A stretch of DNA of 64,000 bases from an uncultured Eggerthella sp. (GCA_958431815.1 CAUASB010000004.1:1-64000), one strand, 5' to 3'; positions 14,861 through 23,719 are shown, counted from the first letter of the stretch. Made by a program: numbers and translations. Notes: generated by a model from the letters alone, not told the origin.

Positions 14861-16471
14861 TTAACGGCAAAATTTGGCACAAGAAGGACACGCCGCCATG
14901 CCGCCCAGCGCGGTTTCGCGAAGCTCGTAGGGCAAGCTGCGGCCAACCTTGTACATGGCATCCACCACTTCGTCGAACGGGATAAGCCCATCGATGCCCG
15001 CAAGCGCCAACTGAGCTGCGGAAAGGGCGTTTACCGCCGCGCTGGCATTGCGCTTCTGGCACGGCGCTTCCACCAGGCCGCCAATCGGGTCGCATACCAG
15101 GCCCAGCATGTTTGCCAGGGCGTAGCCCGCCGCCGTAAGGCACATGCGCGGCGTGCCGCCCAGCAGCTCTACCGCGGCACTGGCCGCCATAGCCGCTGCA
15201 GAGCCGATTTCCGCCTGGCAGCCGCCCTCTGCGCCGGCAACGGTGGCGTTGCGTGCAATGATCGACCCCACGATTGCCGCATTCTTCAGTGCTTCCACCA
15301 GCTGCGCATCGCTGAAGCCGTGCACTTCCTGCAGGGAAAGCAGCACCGCCGGGATCACGCCAGCGGAACCAGCAGTAGGCGCCGCCACGATAACGCCCAT
15401 GGTGGCGTTCGTTTCCAAAACCGCCACGGCATTGCGCGTGGCCAGTGCAAGAATCTGGCCCTTCACACCCGCGCCCAAATCCTCCAGTTCATGAAGCTTG
15501 GCAGCTTCGCCGCCGATAAGCCCACCCATGGAAGGGCGCGGCGCCTTCACCGGGGCCGTTGCCGAAGCACGCATCACATCAAGCGCACGCTGCAGGTACG
15601 TGTTGATGGCAGACCCCGCCACACCGCGGCTTGCCAACAGGGCGCGCTCGCGCGCTTCCGCAGCATAGCTCAACGGCACGCCGTTTTCCTCGCAGAACGC
15701 CAAAAGCTCCGATGCCGAAGCGAAATCAAGTTCTTGGAACTTCTTCAAGGCAAGCTCCGGGTCGATGTCCGATGCCGCCTCATCGGGGTTGCGATGCAAG
15801 CCATCGGCTGGGATAAAGCGCACCGAGCGAATGGAGGGAAACGCCAAAATACGATCGATCACTTCATCGGGCACCGGGTCGTCCACGTCCATGACGGTGA
15901 ACGCTTCCCCGCCCTGGCGCGTGCGATGTAGCTTCGAGGTGCCGATGTTGATGCCGGCGTCGCCCAAGGTGCTGGCAATGTGCGCCAACGTACCCGGCAA
16001 GTCCTGCTGGCGCACGATCATGCTGCTGAACTCGCCAGTGATGTGCACGTCGATACCGTCGATGCTCACCAGTTCCGCCGCGCCGCCGCCGATGGAAACG
16101 CCACGCGCCGTTACCTCGTTGCCGTAGCAGTCAACCACGTGTGCTTCCACGGTGTTCGGGTGCGGGGTTTTGGTGACGGTGTCGGGCTCGAAAGTGAATT
16201 CCAGCCCCTGTTCCTTTGCCAACTCGAAGGAATTGCGCACCCGCAAATCGTCGGTGTGCAGGCCCAACATGCCCGCCACCAACGCACGGTCGGTGCCGTG
16301 CCCGTGATACGTGTGGGCAAACGAACCGAACAGCGTGAACGTTACTTCCACCGGGTCGCCATCAAGAAGGTTGCGGATCATGCTGGCAATGCGCAGCGCA
16401 CCCGCCGTGTGGGAAGAAGACGGTCCCACCATAATGGGCCCAACAATATCCCTAATGCTCATCGGCTTCAT
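14861..16471 (-). CDS. sdaA: L-serine ammonia-lyase, fused beta-ACT-alpha chain
   Basis: Deaminates L-serine to pyruvate and ammonia with a [4Fe-4S] cluster; cytoplasmic and oxygen-sensitive. The 536-residue chain is a fusion: beta domain (IRDIVGPIMVGPSSSHTAGA at residues 7-26), ACT domain around residues 145-215 (QQDLPGTLAHIASTLGDAGI) and alpha domain from about residue 325 (GSAGVIPAVLLS, EGGCQAEIG, CDPIGGLVEAPCQKRN). The cysteines in the last two motifs fit the cluster ligands. In Bacillus the beta/ACT and alpha parts are separate genes. I chose the ATG at 16471, preceded by AAGGAGCG, over an upstream extension without a ribosome site. It is monocistronic. Confidence 0.92.
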   Translation of the reverse strand: MKPMSIRDIVGPIMVGPSSSHTAGALRIASMIRNLLDGDPVEVTFTLFGSFAHTYHGHGTDRALVAGMLGLHTDDLRVRNSFELAKEQGLEFTFEPDTVTKTPHPNTVEAHVVDCYGNEVTARGVSIGGGAAELVSIDGIDVHITGEFSSMIVRQQDLPGTLAHIASTLGDAGINIGTSKLHRTRQGGEAFTVMDVDDPVPDEVIDRILAFPSIRSVRFIPADGLHRNPDEAASDIDPELALKKFQELDFASASELLAFCEENGVPLSYAAEARERALLASRGVAGSAINTYLQRALDVMRASATAPVKAPRPSMGGLIGGEAAKLHELEDLGAGVKGQILALATRNAVAVLETNATMGVIVAAPTAGSAGVIPAVLLSLQEVHGFSDAQLVEALKNAAIVGSIIARNATVAGAEGGCQAEIGSAAAMAASAAVELLGGTPRMCLTAAGYALANMLGLVCDPIGGLVEAPCQKRNASAAVNALSAAQLALAGIDGLIPFDEVVDAMYKVGRSLPYELRETALGGMAACPSCAKFCR

Positions 16472-16796
16472 GTGCGCTCCTTGCCTGTTGCAACGGCCCG
16501 CCCGCATGTGCGCGCAGCCCATGTTTGTACTTCGGCATTAGGATAGCGGCAGTGCCCGCCCGCCGTGGTACAAAACACACTTTTTAGCGCAATCGTGACA
16601 TACCACGCCAAGAACGGGTGCTCCTTGGCAAATTTGATGCCTGAAATACGATACAGCTCGACTTGTACGCCCATTGGCACTCGCCAACCGGGGCTTTTGG
16701 CATCTTGAACGCCAAAAAACAGACGCCAGGCCACCTGCGCATCGTACTTTAGACGCTGTTTTTGCCTAACCGTCCCGCTGCTTCAACGAAACTTTC

Positions 16797-18716
16797 CTAA
16801 TCCCGCATTTTCCACGTCAGAAGCAGCGCCGAATTGGCAATAACCAGCACCGACCCGCAGTTGTGCACCAATGCGCCGACCACCGGGCCCATAACGCCCG
16901 TAATGGCCAGAACGATGGCAACGAAATTGAGCGTCAGCGAAAACGTGAGGTTCAGCTTGATGATGGTCATCATGCGGCGCGAAAGTGCAACAACGTGCGG
17001 CAACGATTCAACCTCATCATTCACCAGAACGATATCGGCAGCGTCAACGGCAATGTCGCTGCCAACGCCGCCCATCGCAACGCCCACATACGCACGTTTC
17101 AGGGAAGGGGCATCGTTCACGCCGTCGCCCACCATGCACACGCATTCGCCGCGCTGCTCTATCTCTGCAATGGTGCGCAGCTTGTCTTCCGGTGTGCACT
17201 CGGCGCGCACCTCGTCCACCCCGGTAATGCGCGCAATGGCCGAAGCGGCACGGGCATCATCGCCTGTTGCCATAATGGTGCCCACATCTTGCCTGTGCAG
17301 CGCTTCAACCGTTTGAGCAGCCGTTTTGCGCACCGTGTCGGCCAACGCCACGATGCCACGGTATACGCCGTCCACCGCGATGAACGAAACAGTGCAGCCC
17401 TTACTGGAATAGGGCTTTGCCGCTTCATCGCTGAATTCCAGCACACCAAGACTGCGCATCATGCGCGCATTGCCCACCGCAACATGAGCCCCTTTCACAT
17501 CGCCTTCCACGCCCAAACCTGGCTGCATTTGAAAGCTTGCGGCTTCAGCGGAACTTTGCCCAAAGCGCTTTACATAGCCCGCCGCCACCGCCTGACCAAA
17601 AGGGTGCTCGCTCTTGGCCTCGACCGCCGCTACCAAGGCGAACAGAACAGCAGCTTCGTTATCTGCGGGAAAGCCGCCGACCAAGCCTTCGCACTCGCCC
17701 TGCACCACCTTGCCAGTGCGTGCATCGGCAACAGCGACCACGCGTAGCACGCCTTCGGTAAGCGTGCCTGTTTTGTCGAACATGACGCGACGCACCTTTG
17801 CCAAACGCTCAAGCGCATCGCCCTCACGCACCAAGATGCCACGCTTGGTAACGTTGCCGATAGCAGCCATGATCGCTGTTGGCGTGGCCAGCACCAATGC
17901 GCAAGGGCAGAACACAACCAAGATGGTAACGGCGCGGATGATTTCCCCGGTAACCGCCCAGGTGATAGCAGCCGAAGCAAGCGCGATAACCACGATCCAG
18001 GTGGCCCAGCGGTCGGCCAGACGTACGATCTTCGCCTTGCCGGCGTCGGCAGATTCCACCAGGCGCACCATGCGGGAAATGGAGCTATCCTCCCCTACCT
18101 TGGTGGCGCGCATCTCGAAAGCGCCGAATTGGTTCACGGTGCCCGACTGGACCTCATCGCCCGGCTGTTTGTCTACCGGCAACGATTCGCCGGTCATGAT
18201 TGATTGATCGATTGACGTGGTACCCGAAACGATAACGCCATCTACCGGTACTGTTTCGCCGGGCAGCACGCGCACCACATCATTCACCTGCACCTTTTCC
18301 GCAGGCACCACGTTTTCGGCGGCGCCGCTCACAATGCGCGCCGTACGCGGCGTGATGGAAACCAGGCGCTCGATGCCGCTGCGGGCCTTTGCCACGGTAA
18401 GGTCTTCCAGCAAGGCACCCAGCTGCATGATCACTGCAACCTCGCCCGCTGCGAAGTACTCGCCAATGGCAACCGAGGCAATAAGCGCCAGCGAAACCAG
18501 CACGTCAGCCTTGATGTCGAACTCGGTAATAAGTCCGATTGCTGCTTCGCACAAAATGGGCACGCCGCACAGCACAATGGCTATCCAAGCGGAGTCGAAC
18601 GGCAGAGGATCGAAGCCCGCAAGGCTGGCAATAACCGCCGTCGCGCCAATTGCCAGCAGTGCGATTTCCTTGGTGATGCCGCCCCATTCAAGAGCTGTTT
18701 CAAGTTTTTCGATCAT
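16797..18716 (-). CDS. Heavy-metal-translocating P-type ATPase without N-terminal HMA domain
   Basis: A 639-residue P1B-type ATPase that pumps metal ions across the cytoplasmic membrane. Motifs: actuator TGES, channel CPCALVLATPTAIMAAIGN near residue 300, phosphorylation site DKTGTLTEG, HP locus SEHPFG, ATP hinge GDGVNDAP, and the last helices HNCGSVLVIANSALLL. No metal-binding HMA domain precedes the first helix. CPC indicates a soft metal (Zn, Cd, Co or Cu); I cannot choose. The ATG at 18716 has only a weak GCGAGA site. The gene is divergent from a TetR-type regulator, and the shared promoter region holds a palindrome, so metal-responsive repression is likely. Confidence 0.9.
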   Translation of the reverse strand: MIEKLETALEWGGITKEIALLAIGATAVIASLAGFDPLPFDSAWIAIVLCGVPILCEAAIGLITEFDIKADVLVSLALIASVAIGEYFAAGEVAVIMQLGALLEDLTVAKARSGIERLVSITPRTARIVSGAAENVVPAEKVQVNDVVRVLPGETVPVDGVIVSGTTSIDQSIMTGESLPVDKQPGDEVQSGTVNQFGAFEMRATKVGEDSSISRMVRLVESADAGKAKIVRLADRWATWIVVIALASAAITWAVTGEIIRAVTILVVFCPCALVLATPTAIMAAIGNVTKRGILVREGDALERLAKVRRVMFDKTGTLTEGVLRVVAVADARTGKVVQGECEGLVGGFPADNEAAVLFALVAAVEAKSEHPFGQAVAAGYVKRFGQSSAEAASFQMQPGLGVEGDVKGAHVAVGNARMMRSLGVLEFSDEAAKPYSSKGCTVSFIAVDGVYRGIVALADTVRKTAAQTVEALHRQDVGTIMATGDDARAASAIARITGVDEVRAECTPEDKLRTIAEIEQRGECVCMVGDGVNDAPSLKRAYVGVAMGGVGSDIAVDAADIVLVNDEVESLPHVVALSRRMMTIIKLNLTFSLTLNFVAIVLAITGVMGPVVGALVHNCGSVLVIANSALLLTWKMRD

Positions 18717-18745
18717 GAGTATCTCGCTAAGAACGCAGGTATGTT

Positions 18746-18769
18746 ACCGAACTACTTGTTCGGTATAAT
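18746..18769 (+). promoter_or_regulatory. Operator and promoter between metal ATPase and TetR genes
   Basis: ACCGAAC-TACTT-GTTCGGT (18746-18764) is a 7+7 inverted repeat that overlaps TATAAT (18764-18769), a -10 for the regulator gene. On the other strand TAACAT within the same site could be the -10 of the ATPase. One bound repressor would block both. Confidence 0.65.
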
Positions 18770-18856
18770 CCAATGCGTTCGGCAGAAACAGAAGCAAACA
18801 CCGCCACATGGCAGCTACTGAACATTTCAGGAAAAGTGTGCGGTGGTTAACTTGCA

Positions 18857-18885
18857 GCTCACGGCTCACGGCTCACGGCTCACGG
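18857..18885 (+). repeat. Four tandem GCTCACG heptamers in the TetR leader
   Basis: Four perfect copies of a 7-bp unit lie between the promoter and the ribosome site (GGAAAGG) of the regulator gene. Such heptamer runs can change copy number by slippage and alter leader length. Confidence 0.8.
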
Positions 18886-18898
18886 AAAGGCTACCCCC

Positions 18899-19435
18899 AT
18901 GGATCGCAGACAGCGTAAAACCCGCCAGGCAATTTACACGGCATTCGAAGAGCTTATGACCGAACATCACTACAGCGAGGTTACCGTGGCGCAGATTATC
19001 AAGCGCGCCGACATCGGGCGCAGCACGTTCTATGCTCACTTCGAAACAAAAGACGAGCTGCTGAACCAAATGTGCGTGGAAATGTTCACCCACATCTTCG
19101 AAGGGGTAGATGAGCACTGCATAACCCATGCAACCCTGGAAACAAAAGACCTTACGGGCATGTTGGCGCACCTGCTGTACCACCTGCGCGACACCCATCA
19201 TGGCATTTGCGGCAAACTGCTCAGCGAAGGGGAACCTCATTTCACCGCTTATTTCAAAACGCGCCTTGCCGATTTGTTTGCGCGGGAAATGCCGAAACGC
19301 AGCGACTTGCCCGCCAACCTGGCAACCGAATTGCTTGTGGCGGCCTTTTGCCAAGAAATAACCTGGTGGGTTAAAAACAGCTATGCGCACGAGCCCGAAC
19401 AGGTAGCCCAATGGTTTCAGGGTTTCATAAGCTAG
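18899..19435 (+). CDS. TetR/AcrR family transcriptional regulator
   Basis: A 178-residue repressor. The N-terminal 50 residues form the helix-turn-helix (TVAQIIKRADIGRSTFYAHF, residues 31-50), the DhaS/TetR subclass form with STFYAHF. The C-terminal domain (residues 60-178) is the ligand-binding part and contains several His and Cys residues (HCITHAT, HHGICG) that could bind metal. The ATG at 18899 has GGAAAGG 9 bases upstream. Divergent from the metal P-type ATPase across a palindrome, it is the likely repressor of that pump and of itself. The metal or ligand is not known. Confidence 0.85.
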   Translation: MDRRQRKTRQAIYTAFEELMTEHHYSEVTVAQIIKRADIGRSTFYAHFETKDELLNQMCVEMFTHIFEGVDEHCITHATLETKDLTGMLAHLLYHLRDTHHGICGKLLSEGEPHFTAYFKTRLADLFAREMPKRSDLPANLATELLVAAFCQEITWWVKNSYAHEPEQVAQWFQGFIS

Positions 19436-19488
19436 CGGAGGGCTGCAGCAACGCCGTCATAAAGAACAAGCCCTGAAACCAAAGCCAA

Positions 19489-20682
19489 TCAGTAGAACAG
19501 CTCAATTTCATCCCGAAGAAATTCACCGATGTCGCAAGCGCCAGAAGCTGCCCCACCCACCACGATGCGTTTAGCATGCGGATAGCGTTTAAGAAACGAA
19601 GCCATACCGCTCTGCGACGCTTCATGACCGCCCTTCACCTCAATCGCAGTAAGCGACGATCCGCGCGCAATAACAAAGTCAACCTCTTCGTTTCCATCGC
19701 GCCACCAGTACAGGTCGAAGCCCTCTTCCGAAGAACGGGCCAGAAGCCGCGCACCAATGGCTGATTCAATCAGATGACCCCGCAAATCCGGTTCGCCAAT
19801 ATATCGCGCCTTTTCAATCCCCGAAACCGCAGTCATAAGGGAAGTGTCGTACACCATAAGGCGTGGGGAGCTTTTGCGGCGCTTAACCTCTTTATTCTCG
19901 TATTTCTGGATGCCGCATAGCATTCCTGCCTTGCCAAGCAATTCAAGGTAATGGGCCAGAGTGACCGTATTGCCTGCATCCTGAAGCTGACCAAGCATTT
20001 TGTTATACGAAAGCTCTTGGGCCGAATACGCCGCACCCAGCCGAAACAAGGCGCGCATCAGCGCCGGCTTCCGAATATCTTCAAGAGCAAGCACATCCTG
20101 GGAAATAGTCGGCTCGATAATCGAATCGCGCAGATAGGCCGTCCACCTCAGCTCATCATCGATGAAACGAGCCGCCCCAGGATACCCTCCAAAATACAAA
20201 TAGTCGTCAAAGGAAAAGCCAAATGCCTCGGAACATTCCCTATAGCTCCAGTGGGGGGAATGGATGATTTCAAAACGTCCCATAAGGGAATCTTCCAGAC
20301 CCCTATGTAGAAGAAGCGATGACGAGCCACTCAGAATAACGCGAACAGGAACGCTGTTACGCCTATCAGCATCATAGAGGGATTTGACCACAGCCGACCA
20401 ATGGGGAACCTTCTGAACTTCGTCTACGGCAAGTACAACCGAACGGGTGCCATTGCGAGTTGCATTGCGAGCCTGCTGCCATTCAGTTTGAAGCCAATCC
20501 TCGCTAGGAACGATCGCATCGTCGGCGCTTACGAAAAATGATTCGAGGCTAATTTGGGAAAGAGCCTGCCCTACCATGGTGCTTTTCCCTGTTTGGCGGG
20601 GACCAACCACAACCTGCATGAGGGGTTCCGCGTCCCCTGCAATGCGCTTCACTATTTGACTAACGTAGTGACGTTCAAACAT
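19489..20682 (-). CDS. AAA ATPase with DUF4143 domain, copy 1
   Basis: A 397-residue ATPase of the DUF4143 family, whose cellular role is unknown. Walker A is GPRQTGKST (residues 27-35), Walker B region VVLAVDEVQKVP near residue 85, sensor ILSGSSSLLLHRG, and the C-terminal part carries the nuclease-like signature WWRDGNEEVDFVI...AIEVKGG near residue 325-350. That D/E...ExK pattern resembles PD-(D/E)xK folds. The ATG at 20682 follows GGAGAGAAC. Upstream are three tandem 22-bp palindromes (20696-20755). A second, divergent-sequence DUF4143 ATPase follows upstream, and the pair marks an AT-richer accessory island. Confidence 0.82.
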   Translation of the reverse strand: MFERHYVSQIVKRIAGDAEPLMQVVVGPRQTGKSTMVGQALSQISLESFFVSADDAIVPSEDWLQTEWQQARNATRNGTRSVVLAVDEVQKVPHWSAVVKSLYDADRRNSVPVRVILSGSSSLLLHRGLEDSLMGRFEIIHSPHWSYRECSEAFGFSFDDYLYFGGYPGAARFIDDELRWTAYLRDSIIEPTISQDVLALEDIRKPALMRALFRLGAAYSAQELSYNKMLGQLQDAGNTVTLAHYLELLGKAGMLCGIQKYENKEVKRRKSSPRLMVYDTSLMTAVSGIEKARYIGEPDLRGHLIESAIGARLLARSSEEGFDLYWWRDGNEEVDFVIARGSSLTAIEVKGGHEASQSGMASFLKRYPHAKRIVVGGAASGACDIGEFLRDEIELFY

Positions 20683-20695
20683 GTTCTCTCCATTT

Positions 20696-20755
20696 ACTCA
20701 GTACAATGAGTATTTTTACTCAGTATATTGAGTATTTTTACTCAGTACAATGAGT
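20696..20755 (-). promoter_or_regulatory. Three tandem 22-bp palindromes upstream of ATPase 1
   Basis: ACTCA-n6-TGAGT occurs at 20696-20711, 20718-20733 and 20740-20755, exactly 22 bp apart (two helical turns). The sites sit 14-73 bp upstream of the ATPase start codon, where its promoter must be, so cooperative autorepression is a reasonable inference. Confidence 0.75.
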
Positions 20756-20787
20756 AAATTTAGCCAAAACAGGATTCAGGGTCAGTG

Positions 20788-20850
20788 AGTTTTCAACACA
20801 TTGAAAACTGAGCCGTTTTTCACGAGAGTTTTCATTCCATTGAAAACTCT
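20788..20850. promoter_or_regulatory. Two GTTTTCA-type palindromes between the ATPase genes
   Basis: AGTTTTCAA-CACA-TTGAAAACT (20788-20809) and AGAGTTTTCA-n6-TGAAAACTCT (20825-20850), centres 39 bp apart. Both are perfect. They share TTTTCA/TGAAAA arms but differ from the ACTCA/TGAGT set, so a different protein may bind. Confidence 0.65.
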
Positions 20851-20955
20851 TTCGATCCCCTGGTGCGCCTCCATCAAGGCTCATCTGCTAAAGCGCACTA
20901 AGGTCAGGCTCGTAAATCAGCTGTTCAGGAAGTTTCTCTGGCTGGACAAACATGG

Positions 20956-22248
20956 TCATATACAGGAGAATAATACGTGACCGAACCCGACTGCTTGACA
21001 TTCCCCCTTGCAAACAACGTACGACTCGCTTATATCCCATTCCCCAACACCGAGAACATTGTCCAGAGCCTTATGCTTGGCCCAGTCGTTGCCCGATTTA
21101 ACCTCGATGGGAACAACCTTATTCCCACACTGGACCACGAAATCAACTTCGCCGAGTTTCTTCGAATTGAAGTAACAGAGGGAAAAGCCATGCGCTTTCA
21201 ACTCTTGCGCAACCACATTTTCCATAACGGCGCCCATGTTCACTTCCAGGTTACCGTTCAGCAAATCCAGTTGCGAATTCCCTAAAAACGAAGCGCTGAG
21301 CAAGCCGCAATCGCTCATGAACAGGCGAAACAAGCTGTATTTTTCATTCGCCGCCAGCGGGACCTTAGGTTCGGCAACGTTGTAACACGGTAGCGCAACC
21401 CCAGCATCGGCAAGCCAAAGAAAACTGCTTTCGTAACGACGATAGCGGGCTTCCTTGCCTAGGTCGGCAATCACAAAACGGCGATTCTTATCATCAAGTT
21501 GTGAGGGAATAGCATCGAAGATGGAGCGGATTTTCGTCTTTTCTTGGCTATCTGCATATTTGGCAATGTCCAAACGGTAGGACGCCAACAAAGATTCCTG
21601 AAGCTGCACCACCTGAGCAATATCGTGCGTTTCGATGTAGCGTTGCACCACTTCAGGCATACCGCCAACAACAAGGTAGACGTAAAAAAGCCGCATCATG
21701 GAATCGTGAATAGAATCCTCGACGGGCGCTTTTTCATCAAAGCGCTTTCGCAAAAGCGCCAGTGTGCTCTCCTGCACGCCATTCGCAATGCAAAATTCCT
21801 CAAAGTCCAGGGGGTACATGCGAAGATAGCGCTCGAATCCCACCGGGTACGAAGCAACGTCTTTCGTTTTCACTCCCAAGAGCGATCCGATTTCCACGTA
21901 GTCGAAGTGGCCATCTTCAACAAGGAATTTGATAGCAGTTCTTGCACGCGGGCATTCCTGAATCCCGTCTAGAAGAATCAGGGTGTCGCCCGGGATGAGC
22001 GGCTTCCTTAAATACGCCGTAAGAGAGGAAATCAATCGATCAGCATCAAGGGGCCCTTCGAAAATCAGCTTGGCCCGTTCATCTTCCAGGAAGTTAAGCT
22101 CGGCAAAACAGCTGTACTGCGTGCTTCCAAAATTTCTAACAAGGGTAGTTTTGCCGATTTGGCGAGCCCCGGTAACCATCAGCGCTTTCTTTATGGATGA
22201 GTTTTTCCATTTAGCCAGTTCATCACATACTTTTCGTTTAAGTATCAA
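20956..22248 (-). CDS. AAA ATPase with DUF4143 domain, copy 2; Walker B Glu replaced
   Basis: A 430-residue relative of the preceding ATPase, but from another subfamily. Walker A is GARQIGKTT near residue 27. The Walker B segment reads LILLDGIQECP where the family has LDEIQECP, so the catalytic glutamate is Gly (GGG instead of GAG, one base). The segment VEIGSLLGV is also unusual next to the expected TGSLLG. The C-terminal nuclease-like part is intact: KLGEVDFVVQ and VPIEVKSG. The start is taken as TTG at 22248 with a poor ribosome site. Two GAAAAACGTGACA repeats 32 bp apart lie directly upstream. It may be a recently inactivated or binding-only ATPase. Confidence 0.78.
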   Translation of the reverse strand: MILKRKVCDELAKWKNSSIKKALMVTGARQIGKTTLVRNFGSTQYSCFAELNFLEDERAKLIFEGPLDADRLISSLTAYLRKPLIPGDTLILLDGIQECPRARTAIKFLVEDGHFDYVEIGSLLGVKTKDVASYPVGFERYLRMYPLDFEEFCIANGVQESTLALLRKRFDEKAPVEDSIHDSMMRLFYVYLVVGGMPEVVQRYIETHDIAQVVQLQESLLASYRLDIAKYADSQEKTKIRSIFDAIPSQLDDKNRRFVIADLGKEARYRRYESSFLWLADAGVALPCYNVAEPKVPLAANEKYSLFRLFMSDCGLLSASFLGNSQLDLLNGNLEVNMGAVMENVVAQELKAHGFSLCYFNSKKLGEVDFVVQCGNKVVPIEVKSGNDWAKHKALDNVLGVGEWDISESYVVCKGECQAVGFGHVLFSCI

Positions 22249-22265
22249 AGCTGCATCACCGGGTC

Positions 22266-22310
22266 TGTCACGTTTTTCGCTGTTTTTTCGTACCGTTTGT
22301 CACGTTTTTC
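22266..22310 (-). promoter_or_regulatory. Two GAAAAACGTGACA repeats at 32-bp spacing
   Basis: On the minus strand GAAAAACGTGACA occurs twice, with starts 32 bp apart, between ATPase 2 and the divergent AlbA_2 remnant. This is the third distinct phased repeat set placed before an ATPase of this type. Confidence 0.6.
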
Positions 22311-23512
22311 TGAAAACGGTAAGCGCCTTCGCAAACTATGGGACAGGCAAGATCTTATTCGGCGTTAACGATGAAGGGAAAACCGTTGGTCTGTCCGATT
22401 TGAACGATGCCTGCCTTTCGATTGAGAATAAAATCAACGACTCCATAACCCCAAGGCCCGAATTCAGCCTTGAACCAAACTCAAAAACCGGAATTGTAAC
22501 TTTGACAGTCAGCGAAGGCCCCCACAAACCATACCTGTATAAATCGAAAGCGTACAAGCGAAGCGATTCGGCAACCATCGAAGTTGACGAGCTTGAATTC
22601 AGAAGGCTGGCCCTCCTTGGAAGGAATACCACTTTCGACGCAACTGAAGCGCCTGACCAAAACCTTTCCTTCAACCGCCTTGCCTCAGCAATCGCTTCCA
22701 CACTCGGCGTCAAGTCGTTGAGCAAGGACACGCTGAAAACCCTTGAGCTGATCAGCGCAAACGGAAAGTACAACGTTGCGGCAGAGCTCCTTGCCGACCG
22801 CAATTCTTTTCCAGGAATAGACGTTGCTCGATTCGGGGAAAGCATAAACATATTCCTTGATAGGGAAACCTATGAGAAAGAATCCGTGCTGGTTCAGTTC
22901 GATAAAGCCATTGAGCTATTCAAGAAGTATTACCAGTACGAAGAAGTAAACGGATCGAAACGCGCACTTCATGAGCTTGTGCCCGAAGAAGCGTACAGAG
23001 AAGCCGTCGCAAGCGCGCTGGTACACCGCCAATGGGACACAAGTGCTTATATCAGAATTTCCATGTTCGAAGATCGCATAGAAATCGTTTCGCCGGGCGG
23101 GCTTCCTCACGGAATCTCGGAGCAGGAATACCTCGATGGACAGGTATCGATTCTCCGAAACCCAATCTTGGGAAATCTGTTCTTTAGGCTGGGGCTTATT
23201 GAACGCTTCGGGACCGGGGTACTGCGAATTCGCGAAAGTTATCGGAACAGCACAGCGAAGCCGCAATTCGACATCTACGATAATTCCATTCGCATTTGCC
23301 TTCCCGTCCTTCAAGCTATCAACGACTTGAGCAACGAAAGTCAGATTGTTTACCAAACCCTTAAGGGGAAAATGCTCCCCATCAGTGAAATCGCCGAGCA
23401 AACCGGTTTTAGCAAGGCCAAGGCAAGAAGAATACTGTCGAATTTAGCAGATAGAGGCTATGTGACTATCGTCGGCAAGGGCCGTGGCACCATGTATACA
23501 GCCAGCAGATAG
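22304..23512 (+). pseudogene. ATP-binding protein with AlbA_2 domain, 5'-truncated
   Basis: Relatives are 450-500 residue predicted transcriptional regulators or helicase-like proteins with an N-terminal Schlafen AlbA_2 domain, a central ATPase-like region and a C-terminal winged helix. Here homology begins abruptly at FLKTVSAFANYGTGKILFGV. The usual preceding ES..EFK segment and start codon are missing; the frame runs upstream into unrelated sequence overlapping ATPase 2. The rest is intact: GSKRALHELVPEEAYREAV, GGLPHGISEQEYLDG, RNPILGNLFFRLGLIERFGTG and a C-terminal helix-turn-helix (ISEIAEQTGFSKAKARRIL). Either the 5' end was lost beside the repeats at 22266-22310, or translation starts at an unusual codon such as CTG at 22310. 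Confidence 0.65.
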
Positions 23513-23567
23513 ACAGTTCAGCTGCGAGCACTAATAGGGAACCTTGCCCGGATTGCCCCATCAGCGT

Positions 23568-23601
23568 CAAAAGTATTACGAAAACATACTACTTTTGACA
23601 A
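23568..23601. promoter_or_regulatory. GTCAAAAGTA / TACTTTTGAC inverted repeat
   Basis: A 10-bp perfect inverted repeat with 14 bases between the arms, in the gap between the AlbA_2 remnant and the terminator of the giant surface gene. It resembles the operator-like palindromes before the ATPases, but no gene start is close by. Confidence 0.45.
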
Positions 23602-23654
23602 TTTTTCGCGTGTGGAACTACTTGATTCACGCATATGGGAACGTTTTGCGCAAA

Positions 23655-23690
23655 GAAAGCGGACGATGGTTTTAGCCATCGTCCGCTTTC
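23655..23690 (-). terminator. Terminator of the surface-protein operon
   Basis: GAAAGCGGACGATGG (23655-23669) pairs perfectly with CCATCGTCCGCTTTC (23676-23690); on the minus strand TTTGCGC follows. Confidence 0.8.
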
Positions 23691-23719
23691 GCATTAAAGA
23701 CCGTTATTGGTTTCCAGCC

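Noticed and set aside
20696..20755. CRISPR-like or microsatellite array at the 22-bp repeats
   Set aside because: Three short palindromic units at helical phasing directly before a gene fit operator sites better.
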